The translations under genes were made by a program, and so were the position numbers. 55,141 nucleotides of DNA from Betaproteobacteria bacterium RIFCSPLOWO2_02_FULL_63_19 (GTDB lineage Bacteria > Pseudomonadota > Gammaproteobacteria > Burkholderiales > SG8-39). The DNA lies in assembly GCA_001770415.1 (NCBI GenBank), contig MEQX01000097.1:1-55141 (forward strand), written 5' to 3'. This document shows positions 42,301-51,032 of the stretch, piece after piece; position 1 is the first letter of the stretch; every line of letters begins with the position of its first letter. Below the pieces are notes generated by a model. It had not been told where the DNA came from and ran no database searches. It saw only the letters and a program-made list of their open reading frames with translations.

Positions 42301-43914
42301 TCAGGCGACGCGGCGATTTCTCGCGGCGTCTCGTATGAATTGAATGGGCTTGGGTTTCGGAGGCAGCGGGGTGATTCCATGCGTCGACAGCGAGCTCTCA
42401 AGCTGCCGGCCTTCGGGATCTTCGAGCGCGGCCTCGCGTGCCTCCCGAATAGCATTCGCGCGAGCGGTCTCGTTCGGCAGCGCGCTGCCCTCGACCAATG
42501 TATCCAAGATGCGAAGCATGCTCGTCTTGGCGCGCCGGTTCGTGTCACCGTAGCCCTTGATGAGCCGGCCGCACAGCGCGATTTCCAGTGCCAGCGCCGG
42601 ATCGCGAGCCGCGGCGATAGCGCGGAGCCAGCGCTCGATCAGGACCTGCTCCTGCGCATAGCGCGCAGTCATTCGCCGCAGCGGCCTCAACAAAGCGAGC
42701 AAGCGCAGTATCAGGAAGCCGGTCACACTGGTGCTCTTGATATGCATGCCGACATTCAGTTTGTACGTGAGTCCGCGCTTTTCGGCCCAGTTGAGCAACA
42801 CCTTCGACAGGCCGGGCGGCAGCAGTGCCGCTGCTTCTTCAATACCGGGTTTCAGATACTCGACGATATGCACGGGTTCATCCGGCTTCGCCTGCACCTC
42901 GTCGCGCACGCGCTCGAAGCGGCTGCGGCGCGATTTCAGGTCCGCTACCCGTATGACGTCCTCGTAACTCATCCACAGCGCGAGGAAACGGGCCGTTTCG
43001 GTGGTGAGCTTGTAATCCGACGCGGCGCCGCCTTGCTCGCGGTCGCGCGTAACGATCGGCCGAAGGCGATCCAGATAGAGGTCGGCATAAGGGCGGTCCT
43101 GGAAGTCGGCGGTGCGGTCAACGCCGTAGCCAACGATCCGGTGCGTTTGCTCGGGGAAATTGCTGCGGATCTGTTCGGCCATCAAGGGGGTCTGCGATGT
43201 AATCGCGGCCGGCTGTCCGCGCGCACCCTCGGTCGTGCCAGTCTTCGCATCGCCTGAGGCTGCGGAACTGCGCTCGGCGGCGGCATAGCCCAGCGCAAAG
43301 CCCCTCAGGCTCGCCTCGGTGCCCTTGCCGCCCTTGCGGATCGCGTCCTCGCATTGCGCGCGAGGCAGCGGCAGCGTGGCCGATCCGGCCAGTGCGCCGA
43401 ACATCACCGCGCTGATCACTGTTCCGGCTTCCGCGGAGGCCTGCTGCATGTCGAACAGAATGGCACGCTTGGCCATCTCCCTCGCGGCCTTGAGTATGCG
43501 CTCGCTGTCGAAGCGACCGTCGCCCATCTGCATTTTTTCCGCCGTGGTGTACACGCGGTGCGTCGAGGCGACCAGTGTGGTGCGTTCAGGCGTTACGAAT
43601 CCGTTGAGCAAGGCACGCCCGGTTTCCAGGAGTTCAGATGAGACCATCACATCGACGTAGCCGGGGGCCGGCGTGAGCGTCATCACCGGCCGACGTTCGC
43701 CGAGCTCGGCAATGCGCGCCGGGTACAGCTCGATGTAATAGGTCGTCGCTCCGGTGCGCTGGGCGACGCCGGGGATCGACGTGCTCTGCACCGGATAATC
43801 CTGTCCGGTCGCCGCCCCGATGATCCAGTCGGCAAGTACGCCTCCGCCTTCGCCGCCCAGCGCGGCGATGAGTATCGTAATCGGTCTTTCCGGGAGGGCG
43901 TTCAGGCCATTCAT
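42301..43914 (-). CDS. iorB: Indolepyruvate oxidoreductase beta subunit with C-terminal extension
   Basis: ATG 43914 (MNGLNALPERPITILIAALGG) overlaps the previous stop by four bases. The product has 537 residues. About 1-200 is the gamma-type domain of 2-oxoacid oxidoreductases (GGEGGGVLADWIIGAATG, STSIPGVAQRTGATTYYIE). The roughly 300-residue remainder, including YLKPGIEEAAALLPP and ALEIALCGRLIKGYGDT, resembles the extra domain found in long, fused indolepyruvate oxidoreductases. It ends 10 bases before the second alpha gene. It probably serves both alpha subunits. Confidence 0.82.
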   Translation of the reverse strand: MNGLNALPERPITILIAALGGEGGGVLADWIIGAATGQDYPVQSTSIPGVAQRTGATTYYIELYPARIAELGERRPVMTLTPAPGYVDVMVSSELLETGRALLNGFVTPERTTLVASTHRVYTTAEKMQMGDGRFDSERILKAAREMAKRAILFDMQQASAEAGTVISAVMFGALAGSATLPLPRAQCEDAIRKGGKGTEASLRGFALGYAAAERSSAASGDAKTGTTEGARGQPAAITSQTPLMAEQIRSNFPEQTHRIVGYGVDRTADFQDRPYADLYLDRLRPIVTRDREQGGAASDYKLTTETARFLALWMSYEDVIRVADLKSRRSRFERVRDEVQAKPDEPVHIVEYLKPGIEEAAALLPPGLSKVLLNWAEKRGLTYKLNVGMHIKSTSVTGFLILRLLALLRPLRRMTARYAQEQVLIERWLRAIAAARDPALALEIALCGRLIKGYGDTNRRAKTSMLRILDTLVEGSALPNETARANAIREAREAALEDPEGRQLESSLSTHGITPLPPKPKPIQFIRDAARNRRVA

Positions 43915-46067
43915 AGGAGGGTCCTCGCTGTGGCCGGCTGGAGCCAGCCGATAATTGTTCTGCGCAGTTTGTGGAGTAAACGGTCCATACCGCCGGGATT
44001 TTGAACGATTTCGGCACGATAAAACGAAGGGCAGAGTATCGCCGCATGCGCGACTTCGCCGCACAGGCCGCAGCCTACGCAGTCGTTGTTGACGTGCGCT
44101 ACGGGGTCGACTTTCAGCGGGTCCGATGCCGACTTCACCGTCAGCGACGGGCAGCCCGAGAGGCGGATGCAGGAGTGGTCGCCGGTGCAGGTGTCTTCAT
44201 CGACGCCGAAGCGCTCACGCACCACACGCTCGCCACGCTTGAGCCTCGCCGCATTCCGCGGCCGCAGGCGGCGCTGGCGTTCGAGCTGGCATTCTCCCTC
44301 CGCGATGATCACCTTGAGCCCCTCATAGGAGCTGGTCATCGCGTCGAGCAGCGTCTTCGCCATTTTCGAAACATGGTAATTGTGGACGGTCTTCATCCAC
44401 TGCACACCGAGGCCGGTCAGGGTCTTCTCGATACTCATGTCGTGCGACTTGAACTCGGTCTGGTGCGGTGAGGAGGGGATGTTCTGCGTGCCGGTGGCCG
44501 ACGTATAGCCGTTCTTCATGATCAGCAGGATGCCGTCGTTCCTGTTGAACACGGCATTCGCCACGCCCGAGGTGAGCCCGTTGTGCCAGAAGCCGCCGTC
44601 GCCCATGATGGTGACGGTGCGCCTTCCGAACATCGGCTGCACCGCTGCATTCGAGGCGAGTCCAAGACCATAGCCGAGAACCGTGTTGCCGATGTTGAAC
44701 GGTGGCAGCGTCGAGAACGTATGGCAGCCGATGTCGCCCGATACGTGGAACGCGCCCGTTTGGTGCTCGATCAGTTTCATTGCCGAGAACACGGGTCTTT
44801 CCGGACAACCGACACAGAACCCCGGCGGACGTGGCGGAACCGGCGACCCGAGCAGATTGGCGGCCTTTTGCTTGGCCGCATTGAGGCGTTCGTACACCTG
44901 GCCGACAACACTCGTGTCCACGCCGTGCGGGGCGGCCATCTCGATAAATCGCGAGACGCCGTCGAGCACCACCGCATTGGTGTACTCGCCGGCCATTGGC
45001 AGCACGTCTTTGCCATGAACCTTGGTATCGATTTTCGCCGCCCGGCGCAGCATGGCCTGCACGGCATCTTCGATATACGCCGGCTGGCCTTCCTCGACGA
45101 CCAGCACCGCGCGCTTGCCGGCGCAAAACTGCACTACCTCCTCCGGCACCAGAGGGTAGGCGACGTTGAGGCAGTATATCGGCAGCATCGCGGCGCCGAA
45201 CGCGTCCGACAGTCCCAGTTGCTGCAGCGCGCGTACGGCGGCGTTGTACAGGCCGCCTTGGCAGATGATCCCTATCTCCGCGCTCAGGCCGGCGTCAGTG
45301 CCTGGGAAGCATTCGTTCAGCTTGTGCTCGCGGATGAATTTCACCGCAGCCGGCCAGCGGACCTCGATCTTGTGCTTTTCCTGCGCGTAGGTGGAAGGCG
45401 GCAGGCAGATGCGCGCATAGTCGAAATCGGGATCATGCAGCAGGTGCCTGCGCGAAATGAGCGGCGCCCGGTTGTCGCGCGCCTTGAAACTGCCGTGTAG
45501 ATGACAGGCGCGGATGCGCAGTTCGAGGAACACCGGCGTATTGGACGCTTCGGAGAGTTCGAAGCCTTTCTCCACCATCTGGACGATGGTCGGAAGGTTG
45601 GGGCGCGGGTCGAGCAGCCATAACTGCGATTTCATCGCGAAGGCGTGCGAGCGCTCCTGGATGATCGAGGCGCCCTCGCCGTAGTCTTCGCCGATGATGA
45701 TCAGCGCGCCGCCCTTGACGCCTGCGGAGGCGAGGTTGGACAGGGCGTCCGAGGCAACATTGGTGCCCACGGTTGATTTCCAGGTCACCGCGCCGCGCAC
45801 GGGGTAGTTGATCGATGCGCCCAGCATCGCGGCGGCCCCGGCTTCGGACGCGTTGGTTTCGATGTGGATACCCAACTCGTCCATGATGTCGCGCGCGTCG
45901 TTGAGCACGTCCATCATGTGCGAGACCGGCGCACCCTGATAGCCGCCGACGTAGGACACGCCGGACTGCAGCAGCGCCTTGGTCACCGCGAGGATGCCCT
46001 CGCCGTGGAATACCTGGCCGCGGCCGAGCTTGAGCAGCTCGACTTCGGATTGGAACGACCTCTCCAT
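43911..46067 (-). CDS. iorA: Indolepyruvate ferredoxin oxidoreductase alpha subunit, first copy
   Basis: ATG 46067 (MERSFQSEVELLKLG), with GGAGG four bases upstream, gives 718 residues. YVGGYQGAPVSH, SEAGAAAMLGASINYP, FCVGCPERPVFS, GDGGFWHNG...NGYTSATGTQ and Fe-S motifs DTCTGDHSCIRLSGCP and CVGCGLCGEV...CP are as in the second copy. In the segment 22-55 the copies match at 30 of 34 positions by eye, so they arose by duplication or common transfer. It leads the run and is preceded by two strong inverted repeats. Substrate (indolepyruvate, phenylpyruvate or other) is not settled by sequence. Confidence 0.87.
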   Translation of the reverse strand: MERSFQSEVELLKLGRGQVFHGEGILAVTKALLQSGVSYVGGYQGAPVSHMMDVLNDARDIMDELGIHIETNASEAGAAAMLGASINYPVRGAVTWKSTVGTNVASDALSNLASAGVKGGALIIIGEDYGEGASIIQERSHAFAMKSQLWLLDPRPNLPTIVQMVEKGFELSEASNTPVFLELRIRACHLHGSFKARDNRAPLISRRHLLHDPDFDYARICLPPSTYAQEKHKIEVRWPAAVKFIREHKLNECFPGTDAGLSAEIGIICQGGLYNAAVRALQQLGLSDAFGAAMLPIYCLNVAYPLVPEEVVQFCAGKRAVLVVEEGQPAYIEDAVQAMLRRAAKIDTKVHGKDVLPMAGEYTNAVVLDGVSRFIEMAAPHGVDTSVVGQVYERLNAAKQKAANLLGSPVPPRPPGFCVGCPERPVFSAMKLIEHQTGAFHVSGDIGCHTFSTLPPFNIGNTVLGYGLGLASNAAVQPMFGRRTVTIMGDGGFWHNGLTSGVANAVFNRNDGILLIMKNGYTSATGTQNIPSSPHQTEFKSHDMSIEKTLTGLGVQWMKTVHNYHVSKMAKTLLDAMTSSYEGLKVIIAEGECQLERQRRLRPRNAARLKRGERVVRERFGVDEDTCTGDHSCIRLSGCPSLTVKSASDPLKVDPVAHVNNDCVGCGLCGEVAHAAILCPSFYRAEIVQNPGGMDRLLHKLRRTIIGWLQPATARTLL

Positions 46068-46079
46068 GCGTCCTCCATG

Positions 46080-46151
46080 GGAATGAGGGTCAGTCCGCCG
46101 CGCGTAGCGGCCCCTCATTCCTCGAATTCGTCGGTCCGGCTCGGCCGGACC
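46080..46151. promoter_or_regulatory. Two stacked inverted repeats upstream of iorA
   Basis: GGAATGAGGG (46080-46089) pairs with CCCTCATTCC (46112-46121) perfectly across 22 bases that contain a smaller CCGC/GCGG stem. Next to it GGTCCGGC (46133-46140) pairs with GCCGGACC (46144-46151). The pair lies 13-84 bases upstream of the iorA ATG, between divergent genes. In RNA the first would place a long hairpin next to the ribosome-binding site; as DNA it could be an operator. Confidence 0.55.
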
Positions 46152-46336
46152 TGAACAGCTTAACCCGATTTGGCTGTCATCATTCGCCCGAATTCCCGAT
46201 GTCGCGGCGCGGCGAGGTCCGGAAATCGGCGGTTTCCGATGACCGCGTTACTTTACCGGGTTCGTCGTCACCCGGGCAGCCGGGTCTGGTGTATCGTCCC
46301 TGTCTGTCTTCAGCCACAACTATGCAGGAATCGCTT

Positions 46337-47260
46337 ATGCCTGTGCGCATCCAGGGTGTGCTCTCTCCCGTCGTAACGCCGTTCCAACGCGATCTTTCGC
46401 CCGATCCCGAACGCTACCTGCGCCACTGCAAGTGGCTGCTCGCCAACGGCTGCGCGGGACTGGCGGTATTCGGTACCAACAGCGAGGCGAATTCGCTTTC
46501 GGTCGATGAGCGCATGATACTGCTCGAAGGTCTCGTACAGGGGGGCGTCCCGGCCGCGAAGCTCATGCCGGGTACCGGTGTGTGCGCGCTCACGGATTCG
46601 GTCCGGCTCACCGCACATGCTGTCAAACTCGGTTGCGCCGGGGTGCTCATGCTGCCGCCTTTCTATTACAAGGGCGTTTCCGAGGAAGGTCTGTTCCGCA
46701 ATTTTTCCGAGTTGATCGAGCGCGTCGGCGACACCCGGCTGCAACTGTACCTTTATCACATCCCACCGGTGTCGCAGGTGCCGATCACGCTCGCGCTGAT
46801 CGGGCGGCTGCTGAAAGCGTATCCCGGCGCGGTCGCAGGACTCAAGGATTCCTCGGGCGACTGGAACAATACCAAGGCTGTGCTCGATGGTTTCGCCAAG
46901 TCGGGCTTCGATGTGTTCGCCGGCAGCGAAGTGTTCCTGCTGGCCAACATGCGCGGCGGCGGCAAGGGCTGTATTACGGCCACCGGGAACGTCAATCCTG
47001 GGGCGATCGACCGCCTGTATCAAAATTGGCGCTCGGCGGAAGCAGATGCGCTCCAGGCGGAGATCAGCGCGACGCGAGGCGTGTTCCAGAAATATCCGAT
47101 GATTTCCGCGCTGAAGGCGATGATCGGCCATTGGAGAGGTGACCCTGACTGGGCGACGGTGCGTCCACCCTTGGTCGAGCTCACGGCCGAGGAGCAGCAT
47201 TCCTTGCAGGCAGAGCTGAAAGCGACCAGTTTCGACATGCCGGGGCTCGCGGTCGCCTGA
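46337..47260 (+). CDS. Dihydrodipicolinate synthase (DapA) family aldolase/lyase
   Basis: ATG 46337 (MPVRIQGVLSPVVTPF), with AGGAA upstream, gives 307 residues; ATG 46322 would add five. YLYHIPP carries the tyrosine and VAGLKDSSGDW the Schiff-base lysine of the class I aldolase barrel; FGTNSEA holds the threonine site. Relatives act on 2-oxo acids and hydroxy acids, such as N-acetylneuraminate lyase and keto-deoxy-sugar aldolases; catalysis in lysine synthesis is unlikely given context. It is divergent from iorA and followed by a MetE-like gene after 102 bases. Confidence 0.8.
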   Translation: MPVRIQGVLSPVVTPFQRDLSPDPERYLRHCKWLLANGCAGLAVFGTNSEANSLSVDERMILLEGLVQGGVPAAKLMPGTGVCALTDSVRLTAHAVKLGCAGVLMLPPFYYKGVSEEGLFRNFSELIERVGDTRLQLYLYHIPPVSQVPITLALIGRLLKAYPGAVAGLKDSSGDWNNTKAVLDGFAKSGFDVFAGSEVFLLANMRGGGKGCITATGNVNPGAIDRLYQNWRSAEADALQAEISATRGVFQKYPMISALKAMIGHWRGDPDWATVRPPLVELTAEEQHSLQAELKATSFDMPGLAVA

Positions 47261-47362
47261 AACGTTCGCGACGGGGAATCGCGTGTCAGCAATACTTATT
47301 ACAATACGCGTGACGGCATGTGCGTTGCGGTGACGCTGCCTTCCATCCAACGGAGACCGTCC

Positions 47363-48562
47363 GTGAAGAAGAGTGACAAACGCATTCTCACCACCCATGT
47401 CGGCAGTCTGATCAGGCCCGATCCGCTGCTCGAGTGCATGCGACCCACGCATGCGGGAAAGCCTGTGGACGAGGCCACCCACGCACGCGTACTCAGGGAG
47501 TCGGTCTCGGAAATTGTCCGCGCACAGGCGGCAGCCGGCGTGGACGTAGTAAGCGACGGCGAATGCGGCAAGGCGATCAGCTGGTCGCAATATGCGCTGG
47601 AGCGCCTGTCGGGTTTCGAGCGCAGGCCGTTCCAACCCGGGATGAACCGGTTCGCCCGCGGTGCGGACCGCGCCCGCTTCGCGGCTTTCTACGACGAATT
47701 GGACAAGCGCGACGGTTTCGCGTCCATGACCGATTCAGTGTGCGTCGGACCGATCAGCTATACCGGCCAGCCGCAATTGCAGCGGGACATCGACAATTTC
47801 CGCGCGGCGTTGAAAGAGTTTCCAAGGGAGGAGGCTTTCCTGCCGGTCGCGGCGCCCTCCAGCGTGATACCCGACCGGATAAACGAGTATTACCCCTCGG
47901 AGGACGCCTGCCTGGAAGCGATCGCCGAAGCGATGCGCGCCGAATACAGGATGATCGTCGATGCCGGGTTCTTGGTGCAGCTCGACGATGCACGCGCCGC
48001 GGTCACCTACGACAGGATGGTGCCGCCCGCGTCGCATAAGGATTATCTCAACTGGCTGGCCAAACAGGTCGAGGTGATCAACCATGCGCTGGAGGGCATT
48101 GCCGAGGAAAAAGTGCGTTATCACGTTTGCTGGGGTAGTTGGCCCGGTCCGCATACCAGCGATGTTCCCCTTAAGGACATTGTGCATCTGGTGCTAAAGG
48201 TCAAGGCGGGAGCGTATCTCATCGAGGGCGCCAACCCGCGCCATGAGCACGAATGGCGCGTCTGGGAGAACGTGAAGCTGCCCGCTGGCAAGGTGCTCGC
48301 GCCCGGGGTGATCAGTCACGCCACCAACGTCGTCGAGCATCCCGAACTGGTGGCGCAGCGTCTTGTGCGCCTAGCCAGACTGGTCGGCCGGGAGAACGTC
48401 ATGGCAAGCACGGACTGCGGCTTTGCGCAGGGACCGTTTCTCCGGCGCGTTCACCCGACCATCATGTGGGCCAAACTCGAGTCTCTCGCCGAGGGGGCGA
48501 GGCTCGCCACAAGCGAACTCTGGGGCCAGGGCGCCCGTTCGGCTACTCGAAGTCGAGCTTGA
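47363..48562 (+). CDS. MetE-like zinc methyltransferase, second copy
   Basis: GTG 47363, with GGAG seven bases upstream, gives 399 residues (TTHVGSLIRPDPLLECM). YHVCWGSWPGPH holds His254 and Cys256, YLIEGANPRHEHEW the glutamate and STDCGFAQGP Cys352, the zinc ligands of this family. It differs from the copy at 30182 in length and sequence and contains PPASHKDYLNWLAKQVEV, typical of the methionine-synthase-II-like group rather than methionine synthase itself. A TACAAT box lies 58 bases upstream. Its C-terminus overlaps the remnant gene on the opposite strand by 20 bases. Confidence 0.8.
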   Translation: MKKSDKRILTTHVGSLIRPDPLLECMRPTHAGKPVDEATHARVLRESVSEIVRAQAAAGVDVVSDGECGKAISWSQYALERLSGFERRPFQPGMNRFARGADRARFAAFYDELDKRDGFASMTDSVCVGPISYTGQPQLQRDIDNFRAALKEFPREEAFLPVAAPSSVIPDRINEYYPSEDACLEAIAEAMRAEYRMIVDAGFLVQLDDARAAVTYDRMVPPASHKDYLNWLAKQVEVINHALEGIAEEKVRYHVCWGSWPGPHTSDVPLKDIVHLVLKVKAGAYLIEGANPRHEHEWRVWENVKLPAGKVLAPGVISHATNVVEHPELVAQRLVRLARLVGRENVMASTDCGFAQGPFLRRVHPTIMWAKLESLAEGARLATSELWGQGARSATRSRA

Positions 48563-48999
48563 ACAGCTTGATCGCGTTGGTACGGGCGATCTTCAGCTTG
48601 TCCGATTCCGCCATCTGCAAGCCATCGAACCACGATGCGGCGTCCTTGGCGTCCTCGAAAGGGTAGTCGACCGAAAACAGAATTCGATCGACACCGACGA
48701 CCGACAGCGCACACTGGAACGTCGGCTGGTAGAAGTTGCCGCTGGTGGTAATGTAGAAATTGTCGAGGAAATACTCGCCCAGATACCGCTTCCCCGTGTA
48801 GCCGCGCGGCGAGAAGCGCATGCGCGCGTCGATGCGCCACAAGCTGTATGGGATGCCTTCACCCATGTGTCCGATGATGATCTTCAGGTTCGGATAATCA
48901 TCGAACAGCCCCGAGCCGCAAAGGCGCAACGAATCTGCGCGAGTCCTCCAGGGTTTCGAGTAGGCTCCAATGTTCTTCGAACGCAATCTTGCCATTCAT
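48543..48999 (-). pseudogene. Amidohydrolase remnant with internal deletion
   Basis: From ATG 48999 the first frame encodes MNGKIAFEEHWSLLETLEDSR and FVAP, a typical start of an ACMSD-like amidohydrolase. Near 48920-48930 family similarity jumps to LRLCGSGLFDDYPNLKIIIGH in another frame and continues through GEGIPYSLWRIDAR and FSVDYPFEDAKDAA to LFKLDFE and the stop. The missing middle (roughly 150-200 residues, with central metal ligands) and the frame change indicate an internal deletion. The C-terminal part alone forms a long open frame, which hides the damage. A working gene may have existed recently because the remaining parts are well conserved. Confidence 0.75.
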
Positions 49000-49203
49000 G
49001 GGTGTTTGCTCCGCTGGTGTGAAAATGCCGCCGTTACGCGGCTTGGAAGCTCAGATTCGGCGACGCATCCCGGCGCGCGCGGTACGCGCGACCGGGACGC
49101 GAATGATATCGCCTTGGTTAACAGAATGCATGCGGCGCGGCGAAGCTCTTCCCCGAATTCGATCTGCGGATTCCGCGCATCGCCGGGGTAGAATCAGTAT
49201 TTG
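49000..49203. other. Gap with inverted repeats and candidate promoter
   Basis: The 204-base gap contains GCCGC-N6-GCGGC (49027-49042) and CGCGCG-GTA-CGCGCG (49076-49090) inside CCCGG/CCGGG arms. TAGAAT (49189-49194) lies nine bases before ATG 49204 with no Shine-Dalgarno, suggesting leaderless or nearly leaderless mRNA for the downstream lyase. No -35 box stands out. Confidence 0.4.
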
Positions 49204-50181
49204 ATGAGCACGCCCGACATCTCCGAGTTGCCGGCCACCTACGCGGACGTCGTTGCCGCGAGCACCCGGCTGGCTGGCCACGCGCACAGGACTCCTGTGC
49301 TGACCTCGCGCACCGTCGACGCGCGCACAGGCGCGCGGGTGTTCTTCAAGTGCGAGAACTTCCAGCGCATGGGCGCGTTCAAGTTCCGCGGCGCGTTCAA
49401 CGCGCTCGCACAACTGCCCGAAGAAGCGCGCAAGCGGGGCGTGCTCACCTATTCATCTGGCAATCACGCGCAGGCAGTGGCGCTGGCCGGAAAGGAACTA
49501 GGTATCCGCGTTACCGTCGTGATGCCGCAGGATGCGCCGAAAGTAAAAGTGGAGGCGACGCGCGGCTACGGCGCCGAGCTAGTGCTCTACGACAAGCATG
49601 CCGCGTCGCGCGAAGAACTGGCTGCGCGGATCGCCTCGGAACGGGGCGGAGTCGCAGTGATCCCACCGTTTGACCACCCGCACGTCGTCGCGGGGCAAGG
49701 CACATCCGCCAAGGAATTGATCGAGGAGGCAGGCGCGCTCGATTACCTGTTCGTGCCGTGCGGCGGTGGCGGGTTGCTATCGGGCTGCGCGTTGGCTGCG
49801 GCGGAGCTCGCGCCCGGGTGCAGGGTCGTCGGCATCGAGCCCGCCGCGGGAGATGACGCAACGCGTTCGTTCAGAACCAGGACGCTGCAACGCTGCCACA
49901 ATCCGGAGACCATCGCCGATGGGGCCCGCACGCACTCGCTGGGGCGCGTGACTTTTCCGCTGGTTCTGGCGCTGGTGAACGATATGGCGACCGTCGACGA
50001 CAGCGAACTGCTGAGGGCCATGCTCTACCTCTGGGAGCGGATGAAGATCATGGTCGAGCCAACCGGAGCGCTCGGTGCGGCGGGACTGTTCGAGCGCGGC
50101 TATCCAGTCGCCGGGAAGCGCGTCGGGGTGCTCATATCCGGCGGCAATGTCGATTTCGCGGCGATCGCGCCGCTGCTCTGA
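49204..50181 (+). CDS. Threonine/serine dehydratase-family PLP enzyme
   Basis: This 325-residue enzyme starts at ATG 49204. FQRMGAFKFRGAFNAL carries the PLP lysine, YSSGNHAQAVALAG binds the substrate carboxylate, PCGGGGLLSGCAL holds the phosphate loop and VLISGGNVDF is C-terminal. No ACT regulatory domain is present, as in serine racemases, threo-3-hydroxyaspartate ammonia-lyases and catabolic threonine dehydratases; these cannot be told apart here. The gene is 10 bases before the Mut7-C gene on the same strand. Confidence 0.84.
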   Translation: MSTPDISELPATYADVVAASTRLAGHAHRTPVLTSRTVDARTGARVFFKCENFQRMGAFKFRGAFNALAQLPEEARKRGVLTYSSGNHAQAVALAGKELGIRVTVVMPQDAPKVKVEATRGYGAELVLYDKHAASREELAARIASERGGVAVIPPFDHPHVVAGQGTSAKELIEEAGALDYLFVPCGGGGLLSGCALAAAELAPGCRVVGIEPAAGDDATRSFRTRTLQRCHNPETIADGARTHSLGRVTFPLVLALVNDMATVDDSELLRAMLYLWERMKIMVEPTGALGAAGLFERGYPVAGKRVGVLISGGNVDFAAIAPLL

Positions 50182-50191
50182 CCTGGTGCTC

Positions 50192-50977
50192 ATGGCGACA
50201 CTGGGCGGGCGAGCCACCGCGGCCACCGCGGAGTTTCGCTTCTACGAGGAGTTGAATGACTTTCTTCAGCCGACGTTGCGCAAGACGGCGTTTGCCATCG
50301 CCATCGATCGCGGCCGTTCGGTGAAGGACGCGATCGAAGCAGCTGGTATTCCTCACACGCAAGTGGACCTGATCATCGTCAACGGCGCGTCGGTAGGGTT
50401 CGAGTACGTGCTCAAGGGAGGCGAACGGGTTGCCGTCTATCCGATGTTCGAGCGGCTGGACATCTCGCCGCTGCAGCATTTGCGCCCTGCTCCGCTGCGC
50501 GACCCGCGCTTCGTGCTCGACACGCACCTGGGCAAGCTGGCACGACATCTGCGCCTGGCAGGATTCGACTCGCTGTGGCGCAACGATTACGCCGACAAGC
50601 AGATTGTCGCGCTGGCGCTTGCCGAGCGCCGCATCATCCTGACCCGCGACTGCGGTCTGCTCAAGCGGCGCGCGGTCGAGCGAGGACATTTCGTGCGCGC
50701 TACCGACGCCGAACTGCAACTTGCGGAAGTGGTGCAGGTCTTTCAGCTGCAGGCGATTTTGAAGCCGTTTTCGCGTTGCCGCGAGTGCAACGTGCTGCTG
50801 GCCGACGCGGACAAGGCCGAGGTCATCGATCGGATACCCGAGCGGGTCAGAGCGGGTTATCAGTGTTTCCGGCGCTGCCCGTGCTGCGAGCGCATCTATT
50901 GGGAAGGCACGCATTACGAGCGCCTGAAACGTCTGCTGGCGCGGTCGATCCGCGCGCACGGTGCCATTCAGGATTGA
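50192..50977 (+). CDS. Mut7-C domain protein with ubiquitin-like N-terminus
   Basis: ATG 50192 (MATLGGRATAATAEF) gives 261 residues; an upstream open frame overlaps the dehydratase gene and is not used. Residues about 15-90 (FRFYEELNDFL, IIVNGASVGFEYVLKGGERVAVYPMF) resemble a ThiS/ubiquitin-like domain. The Mut7-C region has RFVLDTHLGKLARHLRLAGFD and IILTRDCGLLKRR, with acidic residues of PIN-like RNases, and ends in a zinc ribbon CRECN...CPCCERIYW. A nuclease role is inferred from the fold; substrates are not known. Confidence 0.82.
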   Translation: MATLGGRATAATAEFRFYEELNDFLQPTLRKTAFAIAIDRGRSVKDAIEAAGIPHTQVDLIIVNGASVGFEYVLKGGERVAVYPMFERLDISPLQHLRPAPLRDPRFVLDTHLGKLARHLRLAGFDSLWRNDYADKQIVALALAERRIILTRDCGLLKRRAVERGHFVRATDAELQLAEVVQVFQLQAILKPFSRCRECNVLLADADKAEVIDRIPERVRAGYQCFRRCPCCERIYWEGTHYERLKRLLARSIRAHGAIQD

Positions 50978-51032
50978 GCCATAGCCAATCCGCGGGGCTA
51001 CCGAATCGGAGAGACTCGCAACCGCGCCTGGA

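Noticed and set aside
46310..47635. 441-residue antisense frame opposite the DapA-like and MetE-like genes
   Set aside because: The sense-strand genes have active-site motifs; the antisense product shows none.
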